Source of the DNA: Limnoperna fortunei
Lineage: Eukaryota; Mollusca; Bivalvia; Mytilida; Modiolidae
Assembly (NCBI GenBank): GCA_944474755.1
Contig: OX104113.1
Coordinates: 63,694,074-63,758,073 of the forward strand
Length of the DNA: 64,000 nt
Direction: 5' to 3'
A program made the translations under genes and the position numbers. Position 1 is the first letter of the stretch. Each line of letters begins with the position of its first letter. Shown here piece by piece: positions 1-46,760 of the stretch. The notes under the pieces were generated by a model. That model ran no database searches and had not been told where the DNA came from. It worked only from the letters and a program-made list of their open reading frames with translations.

Positions 1-1
1 C

Positions 2-34326
<34,325 letters not shown>

Positions 34327-34341
34327 CAGCCATGTACTCTG

Positions 34342-34347
34342 AATAAA
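34342..34347 (+). promoter_or_regulatory. Candidate poly(A) signal of the EML gene
   Basis: AATAAA lies 15 bases after the stop codon. Another AATAAA-like site follows near 34377. Given the AT-rich sequence the true 3' end could be several kb further on; cDNA would be needed to tell. Confidence 0.35.
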
Positions 34348-34887
34348 GATCTGTCAAAAGAAATTATGAATTAGTGTAATAAAAGAAACAGAACCCTCTA
34401 TATTAGTAGTACTGGTATTAATCTCTATCTTTTTTTGGTATTTATAATGGCATATATACTGATTACTACAAATTCTCTCCCCAGAAATTTAATTTGGTAT
34501 CACATAAGTACTCATTTTGTATGGGTAAAAAAGTTATCATAGAATTCTGAAAGTTGTTAATTTCTGTCTATACATGATATTAGGTTTATTGACAACATGT
34601 TGTTCTTATATCATTGCATTAGACACTTGATATGAGCCATCATAACTTACAGAATGAGCAGGATCTAGCCGTGACAAAATTAAATATGTCCTTTTCCGAA
34701 GGCAGAAATAAATCTTACACAGTGAAACCATTTTTTTAATCATATGTCTACCATTTGTACATTTACATTAAAGGGTTTGTAATTAAACCAAATAAAATAT
34801 TTTAAAGATTTGTTGTAAAGTTTAGGAATAGGGACGTGAAATACTGCTGTATATTGATGTGATAACATTAAGAAGTATGAACATAAA

Positions 34888-34975
34888 ATAATGAAGTAGA
34901 TCTTTCTGATAACACCCAAAATAATGAAGTAGATCTTTCTGATAACACCCAAAATAATGAAGTAGATCTTTGTGG
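34888..34975. repeat. 33-bp tandem repeat
   Basis: Nearly three perfect units of ATAATGAAGTAGATCTTTCT plus GATAACACCCAAA, starting at 34888, 34921 and 34954. Confidence 0.88.
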
Positions 34976-35767
34976 TGGTGAATGAAAACAGTCATTATAA
35001 GGTTGTTTATTTTGTTTTATATGTTATATATATAAGGCAGCATTTTGATCTTTTTAGATTACATATCTGTACATGTCATCATGTTAATTTAATAACAGTC
35101 TGTTTCATATAAATATATTTTGTATTATAAGAGCGAACAATTAATTAACACTGTAAGTGGTTTTGTTTTTCTATCAGAACATCATGTAGGTCATTTTCAA
35201 ATAAGGTTGTGTGTATGCGTAGAATGTCAAGTAAAGAAAAAGATTTTGTTATTGTAAACAGTTGTCAAGTACTTCTGTTATATTTATAATGAATTTTGTT
35301 AAAATCGAAAATTTTATAGGTTTAAGAAGAGACTGATAATGTACCACTTCATCATATCTTTGACTTGTCTTTTAATGAAGACATATACATTTACATGTAT
35401 ACTAATTTGAAAGCCATTTGCTTCATAACTTGCAAATATTTTTACTGAATCTCTTTTTGTCAGCTGAATATACAACTTTTGTACTTTAAAATATTTCACA
35501 ACCACATTTCATTAAACATTTCTCAGAATATCTTGTATGGAATTTGATGTTGTAGTCTTCAGTACTAACTCACTGGGATTTTTTTATTAGAAATCTCTTG
35601 TTATTATTCTTACACTGTCTGTGATATTTTTATATTTTTACAACTTATAAAATTTATATATTTTACATTTTGTACCCTTTCCCAATGTTTTGTTGCATGT
35701 CTTGTTGATTTTCATGTACCTATACAGTTGTGTATTATACCTTCATTTAAGAATTGAATGCATTTTT

Positions 35768-35885
35768 TTGAAATTTCATTAACATATGGAAGTGTTGACC
35801 AAAACACATTTTCAATGATTAATGTAACATGATTAATTTGTGTGCACGGTCAACACTTTCATACGTCAATGAAACTTCCAAACAA
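35768..35885. mobile_element. Hairpin MITE
   Basis: Imperfect inverted arms: TTTCATTAACATATGGAAGT, GTTGACC on the left, and GGTCAACACTTTCATACGTC, AATGAAA on the right. About 115 bp, no interior. Confidence 0.7.
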
Positions 35886-36868
35886 TGCATTTAATACTTA
35901 TAATTACGTTTTATATCATTAAATGCAGGAAATTCATTACAAAACTTAAGGAAATGTACGTTGTTGTTTTGATATATTACTACGCCACTGTGCAATGTTA
36001 TGGACTTTGCTATGGTGCACCCGTTTGATGTTTCATTGAGATTAAAAAGATAACTTGTCATGAAGATGTGACCAATGATAATGATAATATCTGTGTTGCA
36101 TACAATGGTTGATGACCTTGACCTCAAGGTCGGCAAGACCCACAGAGATGGTACCATCTCACTGATATCTAGTTCAATTTGCTGAAGTTACTAGGTTGTT
36201 TGTGAAAAATTTATTTTTTGCCAATATCAATTGTGTGCTTTTAACATAACGTGGATTATACAAGCTCATAAGGTTTACAACATGTGTTCTGGTGTACTTT
36301 ATTTTGTAAAAAAAAAGAAGTTAACGTAATTTAAAATATCAATATAAAATATCAATTATGGTATTTATTGTGTATGATTCTGATTATATATATATATCTT
36401 AGTACATGTATCTGTATTGCTAAAAAATTTTAGTATTACATGTATGCTATATTAGTCATATTAAATTCTTTAGAACTAGAGATTTAAAGAAGACATTATA
36501 TCAAATAATAAAAATTATTTATATTTGCATTGTTATTAGTTATTTGTAGTTATCAAACTGATTATTGACAACTTTAATGTTTATAAGTGAATAAATTTAT
36601 CAACTAATAGATTGTTTGGCAAAGTATCTTCTTACAAAAAATCTTAAGCATCAGGAATTCTGTCTGTAAAGTGTGTACATTCTTATATTCAAGAAAAGCT
36701 TTTCAAAAAGGACAAAAAGCATTATTTGTGCCTTCATTTGTTTAACAACACTTACAATTATTGACCACTGATATGCACTACAGAGATGTTATGTAGTTCA
36801 AGACACCCTAGGTTACAAACAAACAAAGCAGTATATTTAAACATACAAGATTTATCTCCCATACCAAA

Positions 36869-37108
36869 TGGGGCCTCTGTGGCAGGGTGGTTAAGGTAGT
36901 TAGACATTAACTATTGATCACATGCCTGTCAACACTAGAGTTGCGGGTTTGAACCTTACTGTGGGTAGTGTGTCCTTAACTCTTACCTTGACAGGGATAC
37001 TTTTTTTCCTGGGGTAGATTTTCGCCATTTTTTGTGCTTTCTACCCTTATAAAAACTGGACACCAAAATCAAACACAAAAATTGCTTAAAGTAGCATTAA
37101 AGTCCCTT
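36869..37108 (+). mobile_element. tRNA-derived SINE, diverged
   Basis: Head GGGCCTCTGTGGCAGGGTGG, TTAAGGTAGTTAGAC, B-box-like GGGTTTGAACC, then AAAAACTGGACACC and AGTAGCATTAAAG. Older than the copies at 26362 and 39862, judging by divergence. Confidence 0.7.
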
Positions 37109-37888
37109 TGTTCTTCTTATATGTTTATGAAAGGTAAAATATGTAGAAAACCCACCCAGTGTAATACATGTGTGCATGTATGTCTGAAAGCTTGCATTTT
37201 ATTATTGTTTTGAATACATTAACTCTTTTTAGCTGTATATGTATTCGAGTGGAAATGTCAATTGAACTTTTGAACTTTGCTGCAGTAGAGCCTGCAGATT
37301 TACTACAAAATGTATGGCTGTTTAATATAGTGATGACAAAATGGTACATTTTCCTCAAAATATTGGTACACAATATCTCACACAACTTAGTGATAAAGCT
37401 TACAAAATATTAACCATGGGTCTTCTTAGGGTACTATTACCTCCAAATGGCATTAAACTCATCAATACATTGGTTGTATATTTGTTGTCATAGGATATTT
37501 TCTACTGATTCACCAGAAAATATATAAAGAGATCAACTCAACGCAAACTTAGAAATCAAAATTATCTCTAAAAGACAGCCCAACAAATTACTAAAAATTT
37601 AGAGAAAACAAATAACGAAGGACAATATCAAGATGACATAAACTTCTGACATGAAACGGTCAGATAAAACATAATGTGCCAGGGTTTAACTGGTCAATGT
37701 GAATACCATTACTGAACCAAGTTAATTTTTATTGGAAGTCAGAAACCTGGAGCATGTAAATGTAGCCAATAAAACTTGTAAACAACAAGACAACTCACAT
37801 GTAGGTATATGATATAAACTTATGTGGTGTAGTTGAAAATTCTAGAAATTGTATTTGACAAGTTTATATTCATTCTCACGCATCCTCC

Positions 37889-38590
37889 AGGGCCTCGGTG
37901 GTGGAGCGATCATGTCCCTGTCAACACTGGGTTAATAGGTAGTTACAGGCTTTCAAGCGGGCCCATATATTCCTAATTTTCAGTATTTTTTACAAACAGA
38001 CCTAAAATTCCTAATGAAAGCTGTAAAATCCTAAAAAAGCCCTACTTTTTTTGGTTAAAATCTAAATTTTTTTAATTTTCAAAATTTCAAAAATAAAAAT
38101 AAAAATAAACATAAAATATATTAAAGTTAAATGAAGCTAGCTTTAGTCTACCTTCAGAAAATAAGCATTTGCCACCTAGGAGACTATTTGATGGTCATCC
38201 AAATGGTCTTCTGAATTGGTAATTAACTTCTGTACTATTGTTCTGTGCCCAAAATGGTGAGTAAATCGAATTTTTCAGTTTTAAATCTTTAGAAAATAAC
38301 ACATTTTATCCCTTATTTTTGTTTAAAAACCCCTAAAAATTCCTAAAATTAGCCCTTTTTTGAGAATTTAGCCCCAAAAAAGCCCTTAGTTTTTGTAAAA
38401 AGTAGCTTGAAAGCCTGTAGTTATACTACAGATGGATGGGCTTGACTCCCTTCTTTATTGACAAGGATTGTCAGTTTTCCTATCAAACAATCTAGGGTTT
38501 TAAATGGGTAATATAGCATCTTCACTCCCAATGATATAGCCGAAAAATTGCTGAAAGTGGCATGAAACCCCAAACAAACCAACAAATATC
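37889..38590 (+). mobile_element. tRNA-derived SINE split by a MITE
   Basis: The head (GGGCCTCGGTGGTGGAGCG ... GTCAACACTGG) and body (GGCTTGACTCCC, GGATTGTCAGTTTTCCTA, TGCTGAAAGTGGCATGAAAC, CAAACAAACC) are separated by the 474-bp element at 37945-38418. Confidence 0.75.
37945..38418. mobile_element. MITE inserted in a SINE
   Basis: Perfect 14-bp inverted ends ACAGGCTTTCAAGC / GCTTGAAAGCCTGT, flanked by AGTT on both sides (37941-37944, 38419-38422). The interior is rich in CCTAAAA / AGCCC runs. It must be younger than the SINE it interrupts. Confidence 0.8.
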
Positions 38591-39480
38591 CTCCTATGCT
38601 TCTTTTTGTATATTTTATAAATAAATATAAATTGATGCTTCTTATCCTAGGATTAGTGGTTAACTATTTATGTAATCAAGTTACAATTAGATCACATGGC
38701 TCCTGGGAATTTTCGTATTTTTATTTTTATTTAAAAAAACTTTGTAAGCTATACAAAAAATAGTCTCATGCAACAAGATCAGTTTATAAAACTTAATAAA
38801 ATGTGGCAACAATGGGACAGACAGTACAAGCCAGTGTTTCAGTTAACTTATCTGTATGTTTATCCCACTGCTGGGGAAAATAAATAAAAATGAATGCGAG
38901 AATTAAGTTGGCAGCTGAGTAATATATACAAAACATTTATATTTCTTTATTTTTTATTCGGCAAGTTCAAAATATAACTTTGAAAATAAACTTTCAGTAC
39001 ACTCATTCAAATTTTATATCATACAAACAAGTAACAAGAAATACAATATTGGCACTTACGTATGCTTACAAAAGAATCAACTATTTACAGAAAAAAGATT
39101 CAATGTACAATGAGCACAAACTTAATACGTTAATATCACAGTTTTACATAAATAATTTTTACATTTTAAAACTTTTTTTCCTAGAAAATAATTGCATAAT
39201 TTGTAGATTAAATTGCTATAGTAACTAGAAATGAACAAATTAGTTTCCAAATAAATGCTTTTTTAGATTTATAAATGCAGAATGAACTCTGTAAATGAAT
39301 TGATCCAATACCCACTGTAACCCATAATTGACCCAGAAATTATTGTGGAATGAAGGGGATATTTTAAGATGGAATACAGGTAGCTAGGAAATTTAATATT
39401 TCTTAATTTTAAGATCCTGTTCTTTCTTAGAAATAATGCTACTCTTTGGTAAACAATTATTCACACATACAAAAATAAGA

Positions 39481-39486
39481 TTTATT
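39481..39486 (-). promoter_or_regulatory. Candidate poly(A) signal for the small minus-strand gene
   Basis: AATAAA on the minus strand about 195 bases after the stop codon. AT-rich context makes chance occurrence likely. Confidence 0.25.
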
Positions 39487-39680
39487 TAAATCTTTTGATT
39501 GTCAACACATTCTTATAAAATCAAGTATCCAAAAGCCGGGAAATTTAATACTGTTTAAATCGGAACATTCAGCAATTATCACTACAAAACAAACCTGTAC
39601 AAATTATGTAAATGAAAAACAATATAATGACAAAATCTCTTATAAAAGAATTGCACAGCATCACACATATTCAACATAAT

Positions 39681-41618
39681 TCATCTCTTTAATTTCTTCA
39701 TATTTTCTATTTCCTTCATCATTGATTGTAGGGGATCCTCCGGTTTATTGTATACAATGCTTGCTGTCAATGTCTGCAAATGAAAAAGGCATATTATTGT
39801 ATTTTATAAGGATGGCAAGTTACAAAAGTGGATATTTTAACACTAAAAGACGACAAGTGTATGTTTTGTTTGTTTGATGGTGTTTAACGCCACTTTCAGC
39901 AATTTTTCAGCTATATCATGGCGTCCAGTTTTTATTGGGGGAGGAAGCCGGAGTACCCAGAGAAAACCCCCGACCTGCGGTAAGAAAACTGGCAATCCTT
40001 GTCAATTAAGATTGGAGTCGAGTACACCCTGCCTGCAATGAGAATCGAACCCGCAATCTCAGTGTTGACAGACCACGTGATCAATAGTAGACGAACTACC
40101 TTGACCACTCGGCCACCGAGGCCCCACGACAAGTGTAGAATAATCTTGAGAACTGTTTTATTAATATGTAATCAACCCCTTTTTTGAAATCTTGTAGTTT
40201 CACATTTCTGATTATATACTTACTTACTTCAATATTCTTGTGTATGGTTAGCTTCACTGTTTTTTTGACATGCCAATAATACATGTGCATATATGTTGTT
40301 CAATTACTAAATCTATTTCATTATTACATGAGAGAAAAAAAAGAACATCAACCCAATTCTGAGCAATGCAAATTTTCAAAACTTGACTTGGATAACACTA
40401 ACAGATGGAAATTTATTGGATAAACAGCAGCTTTGTCCCTTCAGGAAAAACGATATTATTTAAAATTCAAGAACTATTTTCCTTTCCTTCAGTCAAAGTT
40501 CATTTATTGTGTAGTAGTTTTTGTGGCTCTTTAATGTAATGAAACACAATATTTAATTATGCTAAGTGCAAAACCACGTAATTTTGCAGAAGGGTCATGG
40601 TCTCGATCAGAAAAACTTATAGACAGAGCAGAACAGTATCATTAGCATATATTCAATTTACAATTAAAAAAAGCAATAACTTTAATATCCCAGATCAATT
40701 AAAATACACTAGTAAGTATGTGTCTTCATTTAATTAAAATTTGTTGATTTATTTAAGTTCTTGCACTAATTATATAAAATTTGTTTCTATTAAATTACCT
40801 CATTGATGGAAAAAGATACATGAAAAGTAACAGTTGGCCTGTATGGTTAACTTGTTTGTAATAATTTATAGTGCCCTTTCCATGACCATAAACCACTTTT
40901 TTTTACTTTTATGTATAAGTTCTCATTGCATTTGTTACATTTATAAATATTATATGGTAATATAATGAAACATGAATCCAGATAAAAAATGCAAGTGAAC
41001 TACCTGGGTGCACATGTTTTAAGATGAACATTCCACACTACTGGTCAAAGAGTAATTCTCCCCATTAAAATGACAGAAGCAATTCTCTTTATTTTTTGCC
41101 TGTGTTGTTATTTTTCTATTCAAATTGATTTCATTTCACTACTTTCCATCCAAACCAAGATATGTCCTAACAAATATATGTTTAAATATATAATGTTATG
41201 TTTGTATGTCGGTAAAAAGCTCTACAGAGCTTATGTTTGCTATGTGTTTTAGATAATCCGACTTTAAATAAAATTTTCTTGTCTTGTCTCTTGTTATATG
41301 TTTATCACTTTAAAAATGCCAATTTTTCACAAAAATGTCAAAAGATCAGAAGGCCTCTGAGGTTCTGTATGCTTAATATTCAACATTTACCTGAAAAAGT
41401 TGCATTATGTTATGCTTCTCTAAATATTTTATAGCTTTTCCATAAGGATCTTGAATGGGTTCAACATAATCTTTTTCTCCAGCGAAAGCATCATCGGGCC
41501 CAGCCTGTTCCATCTGTTGGTTTCCTGCCTGGCCTTTCGCAACAGCTTCAAACGCTTTATTCATTGCTGACTCCACTTCAGCTTGAGCTGTTGCCATTAT
41601 TTTTTCTTGGTCTGTCAT
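39681..41618 (-). CDS. Small protein with RIIa/DPY30-like dimerization-docking region (2 exons)
   Basis: Exon 1 is 41391-41618 and exon 2 is 39681-39773 (complement); donor CAG|GTAAAT, acceptor TTTGCAG|ACA, phase 0. The product has 106 residues. ATG at 41618 (AAAATGA, A at -3) is the only in-frame ATG before the conserved part; an upstream extension would need TTG. Residues 1-55 are Ala/Gln/Glu-rich and probably helical or loose. Residues 56-100 (DPYGKAIKYLEKHNIMQLFQ, then SIVYNKPEDPLQSMMKEIE) match the pattern of the two-helix dimerization-docking fold in PKA RII, DPY30 and several small ciliary or sperm-flagellum proteins (for example TEX55 and EFCAB10-like). I infer a scaffold or axonemal role. 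It converges on the EML gene. The exact orthologue is not certain, so no symbol is given. Confidence 0.8.
39862..40125 (-). mobile_element. tRNA-derived SINE, full length with perfect TSD (in the intron of the small gene)
   Basis: Read on the minus strand: GGGGCCTCGGTGGCCGAGTG head (A box TGGCCGAGTGG), B box GGTTCGATTC, body with CTCTGGGTACTCCGG and CCTCCCCCAATAAAAAC, tail CAAACAAAACA. ACGACAAGTGTA is repeated exactly at 39850-39861 and 40126-40137, the 12-bp target duplication expected of LINE-driven insertion. This is the best preserved copy in the window. Confidence 0.93.
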
Positions 41619-41783
41619 TTTTATTGAGTACAGAAAGCATGCACCGTCAATTACAAATGAGCTCAACTTGATGTATGGTATACCACCATATTGTTTACAG
41701 AATTGTCATGACACCTGTTGGGGTTGGTCAGAATGTAAATCGGATCAAAATTGGGATTTGTAGTAAAAACACTACTGAGACGT

Positions 41784-41896
<113 letters not shown>

Positions 41897-41984
41897 CAAA
41901 TGAAACCTGATAAGTTCTAAAGCCTACACTTTCATGGTACTACGGCTTTAAATATTCGCGTGTAAATTTTTCTTCTAATGATAA

Positions 41985-42222
41985 GGGGTCGTCCATAATT
42001 GTCAACCATGTGTGCAAAAAGCACACTTTTTGAGACCCCTCCCCCCCATCCCCATCAAAAAGTGTACATCAACCATTAAACTAATATAAAAACCAAACTG
42101 CACGGAAACGAAAAATTCTGAAGATAAAAAAAGTGTAAGCAAAAATATCGAAATTTTTAACCCCCTCCCTTAAGTGTGCGGTTTGCACACTTATGAAAAT
42201 GGTTGAAATTATGGACGACCCC
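41985..42222. mobile_element. PIF/Harbinger-type MITE
   Basis: 238 bp with long inverted ends (GGGGTCGTCCATAATTGTCA on the left; an inverted form of the same on the right, continuing into CAACCAT and TTTGCACAC). TAA flanks both sides (41982-41984, 42223-42225), the 3-bp target duplication of Harbinger elements. Confidence 0.85.
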
Positions 42223-42679
42223 TAAAGAGTAAATATAACATTAATTAAGATATTGCTTTGAAAATGTTAAAGTCGGCGTTAATCAATCAACCACGAATGA
42301 CCGCCATCAACTGATCATAACGAGTCCTGCGACCCTACTTCCGATAATTGGATCGCAAATAACTGTCGAATTCTGCGACCCTGTATCTTCCCATTAATTA
42401 TTTTCGTTATTGTAAACAAAATCGGTTTCGAGCGTTTGTTATTTTACATGTAACAATTTTTCGCATGTCCACACAAATATTTTGCACTTCACACATATAA
42501 TTTTTTTCTAAAAACTCTTTAGAAAATGCTATAATAGTTTATTTCTCCATGGATTCTGCCTTTTCTTCGTGGATATGAAATAGTGAAAAAAGACACTCAA
42601 CGCAACTGCTGGACTGAAAGTTTCTGTACTTTTTGCGCTTTTACTATTTCGGACATGTGAACTATTAGTTTCAAATATA

Positions 42680-44112
42680 TTTTATTGTCTACTTTATGCT
42701 GATGATATAGTTTTATTATCCGAAAGTGAGGAAGGGCTACAGTCTAGCCTCAATACATTGAATACATACTGCTCAAATTGGAAATTACAAGTTAATACAG
42801 ATAAGTCAAAAGTTTTAGTCTTTAATTCAAATGGTAGAACACATTTAAATAGATTCACTTACAATGGAAATATAGTGCAAACAGTTCAAAAATACTGTTA
42901 TCTTGGTATTACTCTTAAATGCAATGGGAATTTTAACTTAGCCATGTCAATTTTGACTGAAAAAGCTAGAAAGGCTTGGTTTAAGATAAAAAAGTCTATT
43001 GGACAAGACAATCCAAGTAAACTTTTGGAAAAATTATTTGATGCTTTAGTAACGCCAATACTATTATATTGTTCTGAAATTTGGGGAGTGGACATCTCGT
43101 CTGATGATAATACTGTTGTTGAGATTTTACATATGAAATTTATTAAGGAGATTCTAGGTGTCCATTGTAAAACAACAAACTCTGCTTGTAGAGCTGAACT
43201 TGGTAGAGTAAACATGAAAAGTAAAATAAATTTGCTATGTATTAAATATTTAGATCACATTCTTTCATGTCCTGATACACTAGCTTTCAAAATATTTCAA
43301 TTGACAAATTCAAACAATAAATGGATTAAACAAGTCTCAAAGGTACTAAATGATTTAGGTTTTTCCTATATAAAAGGAATACACACGTCTTTCAAACCCA
43401 TGATCCCTTTCATCAAACAAAGACTTTTAGACCAAAGCATACAAAACCAACATGCACAAATATTGAATTCAAATAAACTTCGGTTTTATGGTATTTTTTA
43501 TAAAAAACACGAGAAGCTCTTATGTTGATATCCTCAAAAATAGATCAGAACGTTCCACTTTAGGTAAAATAAGATTAAGTGTTCATTGCCTAGAAATAGA
43601 AAAGGGAAGGCAAAACTCAATACCTATAAATGATAGACTATGTAAAATGTGCAACAAGAGTGTAATAGAAGACGAAGTCCATTTTCTACTAAATTGTGAA
43701 AAATATACAGAATTGAGACAGTCTTTTCAAAATGATATAAAAAATTATTTGGAACTGTCCAATAATATTAACAGTAGAAAATTACTCTTTTGTATAGATA
43801 GTAGCTCTTTAAAAGTATTAAAAATTACTTCATTATTTATTAATAAATGTCTTTTAATTCGAAATCAGTCAGCAGGAATATAATTAGTTTAATTTAATAA
43901 TGTCTTTTAATTCGAAATCAGTCAGCAGGAATATAATTAGTTTAATTGGTATTAATTGTATATGGACTAAAACATGCATTGTAACTGAAATTTTCATAAT
44001 TGTTGACATTGTATTAGAACTTTTCACAACTGATGTTATTATATATTGTTACTGGGCCTGTGCCATTATTATAATGCGCTTGTGTCAATAAAATTATTAT
44101 TATTATTATTTA
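42680..44112 (+). mobile_element. Non-LTR retrotransposon, 5'-truncated, with RT end and zf-RVT-like domain
   Basis: The sequence starts inside the reverse transcriptase just before the catalytic YADD box (LLYADDIVLLS, about 42689) and reads through the RT thumb region (NWKLQVNTDKSKVLVF, YLGITL, LLYCSEIWG) to about 43500. A frameshift in the A-run near 43502 moves the frame; it then continues with CKMCNKSVIEDEVHFLLNC, the C-x2-C..H-x4-C zinc-finger-like end found in Jockey/CR1/I-group LINEs. It stops at 43883. The 3' UTR has a 53-bp direct duplication and a (TTA)n tail. Dead copy: truncated and frameshifted. Confidence 0.85.
43846..43949 (+). repeat. 53-bp direct duplication in the LINE 3' end
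   Basis: AATGTCTTTTAATTCGAAAT ... AGTTTAATT occurs twice, offset 53 bases, spanning the stop codon of the LINE frame, so the second copy repeats the protein's last residues outside its frame. Confidence 0.85.
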
Positions 44113-46760
44113 TATTTTTTGTTCATAAAACTTTGAACATTGACGACTGATAATGTAAATTAATTAAAAATATTGTTATTTTATGTAATTTGTTACTACT
44201 ATTATTATACTATTGAATTTACGGACTCATTTATACTCTTACTCGGGTAGCGTTCTGGGGCCGGATTATGTTTATTGTTTACATCAACTACTTTTATAAT
44301 TATTTCACATTAAAAACTATAGAGTTTATTTATAATATAAAGATACAATATATTAAAAATTAGATAGTTTTATTAGTTAAATATCAGTTAGCTTTATTAG
44401 TTCTGATCGTTACTGTTCGTCCCGTCTTTTGTGTAACCTGCAAATATGGAGGGCGCGGTGAGCACGCCAGATAGGGTAAACCGGCACAAGACCGGTTTTG
44501 CCTCGTAGATTCGTGCCGATATTGATTCCCTTGATTAACTAGTTACCTAAGTGGTATGTAGCTGACTTCTGGATCTTTATATATTGGGTAAGTTGAAATA
44601 CTAGTATCAAGTATATAGGACATCCCTGGCATCCCTGGGACCCTTATTCGGAGGCAGAGTGACACTAGCCCACATGAACAAGATGTGCATTTCTTCTGTT
44701 CAACAGAGCGGTCAGAGGAATGATACTATTGAAACTGTGGTCCTTTATTCAAATCAAAGGCTTTACTTGGAGATAGTCTTTCAAGCTGACAACACCCTGC
44801 AAAAAAGTCGATTTTTTTAAAATAAATTCCACTCTGAAAATCAATGTTGTGTCGATCATCGCTCTACTGACTGACCCGTCTGGAGAGTTAGTTTCGACAG
44901 TGATCTAATCTAGTTTCCCGGCTGCTGACTAGTCGTCAGTCGCTGCTTGTCGTTTCAAAATTTCTTGCCTGTTGCACTTCGTTTTCATTTAGTTACCGGT
45001 TAATATTAATTGCGGGGTTGGTACCGGTGCATTTCAAATTACCATGTTTTAAAAAGACTATGTCCTATCTCCTTAAAATCCAAAAAAGTTGCTGTCCTAC
45101 ATCAGATGTGCTATAAAAAGTGGGTGTCCTATCTAGTGAATAATTTTATGGTTGCAATTCAGTATTTATGTTTGTTTGGAACTAAAACGTTAGAAAAATG
45201 TTTATTTCATTGATGATATTGTTATGAAAAAAAATGTTGTCCTATTAGTGCTGAAAATAACAAAACTTGGGAGTCCTATGTATATGCCATGACAAAAAAA
45301 AGTATGTTCCTATTGCATTTTGCACCGGTCCCTACACTCCAATAAATATTGACCGGTCCCTTATGTCACAGAATTCAATTATCCGCATCGTTTTCTAAAA
45401 AAATCTTGTTGACTATATAACGGTGATAGTTTACGCTAACCGTGAATGACCCTGTAAATGTCCGTCCATTGGCAGTATTAAACAATTACGATCCTCAGAA
45501 GTGGCAATATTCAAAAGTGTCCGATATGCAAGAGTTGTCAATTTGTAATTTTCTGAAAACAAAAACACGCTAACGGTGAATGACCCTTTAAATATGTTCA
45601 TCCTTTGGTATTATAAAACAATTACGATCCTCAGAAGTGGCAATATTCAAACGTACAAGAGTTGTCAATTTGTGATATTGACCTCTTCTAATAGTTTTCT
45701 GTGGATTAAAATATAGACATATAGGCATAGCGAGAAACGATGTTTACATGTTTACTTTACGATATAAATTTAAAGGGTTCAATTACGCTTGATGATCAAC
45801 CAAGAAATTTGTACCTCTGAAAAATGATGGCTGCGAACTTATTTCTCCTCTATTATTCTCTTTAATGTTTTTTTTCTATTTACGTAATATGCTTTTTTGT
45901 GATACATAGTTTTTTGAAATTTGTCTTGGAGTAGGCGTTTTGTTTCGGTTTGGTTTTTGATTGTACATATATAAATCAGTGTCCCTGCCCCCTCCCTTTT
46001 ACAAAGCAGCATATAAGGCGGACGAACTAAATATATGTCCAGCTTGCATGGCTACCCGCTTTCCTTATGAGAAATTCTGGATTCGAGACTCGGATTCTGA
46101 TCTCAGTGTTCACCTTTATAATTTCTAACTCACCTGGCGAGAATTAATTTTTTTTTCGTTTTTTATTTTGTTTATAATATTTATTTTGCCTTTCTTTGTC
46201 TCTCTATTATTTCCTCAAGAATAAGTATGTTTACTATAACCGTGATTGATATTTATAAGTACATGTACATATATGGATTTTATTTCTGTTTCCCATTCAT
46301 ATTTAATAGTATTATCGCCGCCTGGAGAAATCTTAAGTAGATTTAGTAATATAGCATTGTGAGTATTCGTGCCAGTTTTCTTGTCTTTCACGCGTTATGC
46401 ATATCTGCGTTACAAATCAATAAAATATCTTTTGTGATCTCGGGAAAACTATAACCTTTTGAAAGTTATATTGAATAACATATCGAATTTCTGTATCTTT
46501 TATCGAAACCAATATAATTTTTCCTGAATCCTTTTAATTTAATTTTGTTTAATTGTGTATCAACTTTTCTAATGTCATTCGAGTGTGGAAAATTCGTTGA
46601 TATTTAGTTATGAACCGCGACCAATCGATAGTGGTCGAAAGTAATTGTTAATGAATTCAATCAGTTTAAACAATATACGTACCTGCATGTGACTTCGGGC
46701 GTTTAAATGTATTTGAAAACTTGATTTAAAAGGCGAAACAAGAATAAACGTCGTTTACCA
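44113..46760. other. Region without supported genes
   Basis: AT-rich. The only clear structure is the 134-bp duplication at 45433-45690. AAACCGG...CCGGTTT inverted bits occur near 44480. Short frames (for example 45010-45213) show no family features. Confidence 0.6.
45433..45690. repeat. 134-bp tandem duplication
   Basis: Two copies, beginning CGCTAACCGTGAATGACCCT and CGCTAACGGTGAATGACCCT, both containing CAATTACGATCCTCAGAAGT and AAGAGTTGTCAATTTGT. Confidence 0.85.

Larger units (their letters stand above)
34327..39680. other. Convergent intergenic region: EML 3' flank to the small minus-strand gene
   Basis: AT-rich with no supported gene. It contains a 33-bp repeat (34888-34975), a hairpin element (35768-35885), a family F end (about 36,000-36,172), two SINEs (36869, 37889) and a MITE. 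The open frames here are short and of random composition. EML 3' UTR may occupy part of the left side. Confidence 0.7.

Noticed and set aside
40020..40125. tRNA gene on the minus strand
   Set aside because: A and B boxes are present but there is no cloverleaf end, and the sequence continues into a SINE body with tail and target duplication.
41619..41666. Upstream extension of the small minus-strand protein
   Set aside because: It begins with TTG, not ATG; the ATG at 41618 has a good context and keeps the conserved part.
42758..43528. Independent gene for a 256-residue protein
   Set aside because: The preceding codons include the YADD box and the frame runs into a zf-RVT-like end after a frameshift: a truncated LINE.
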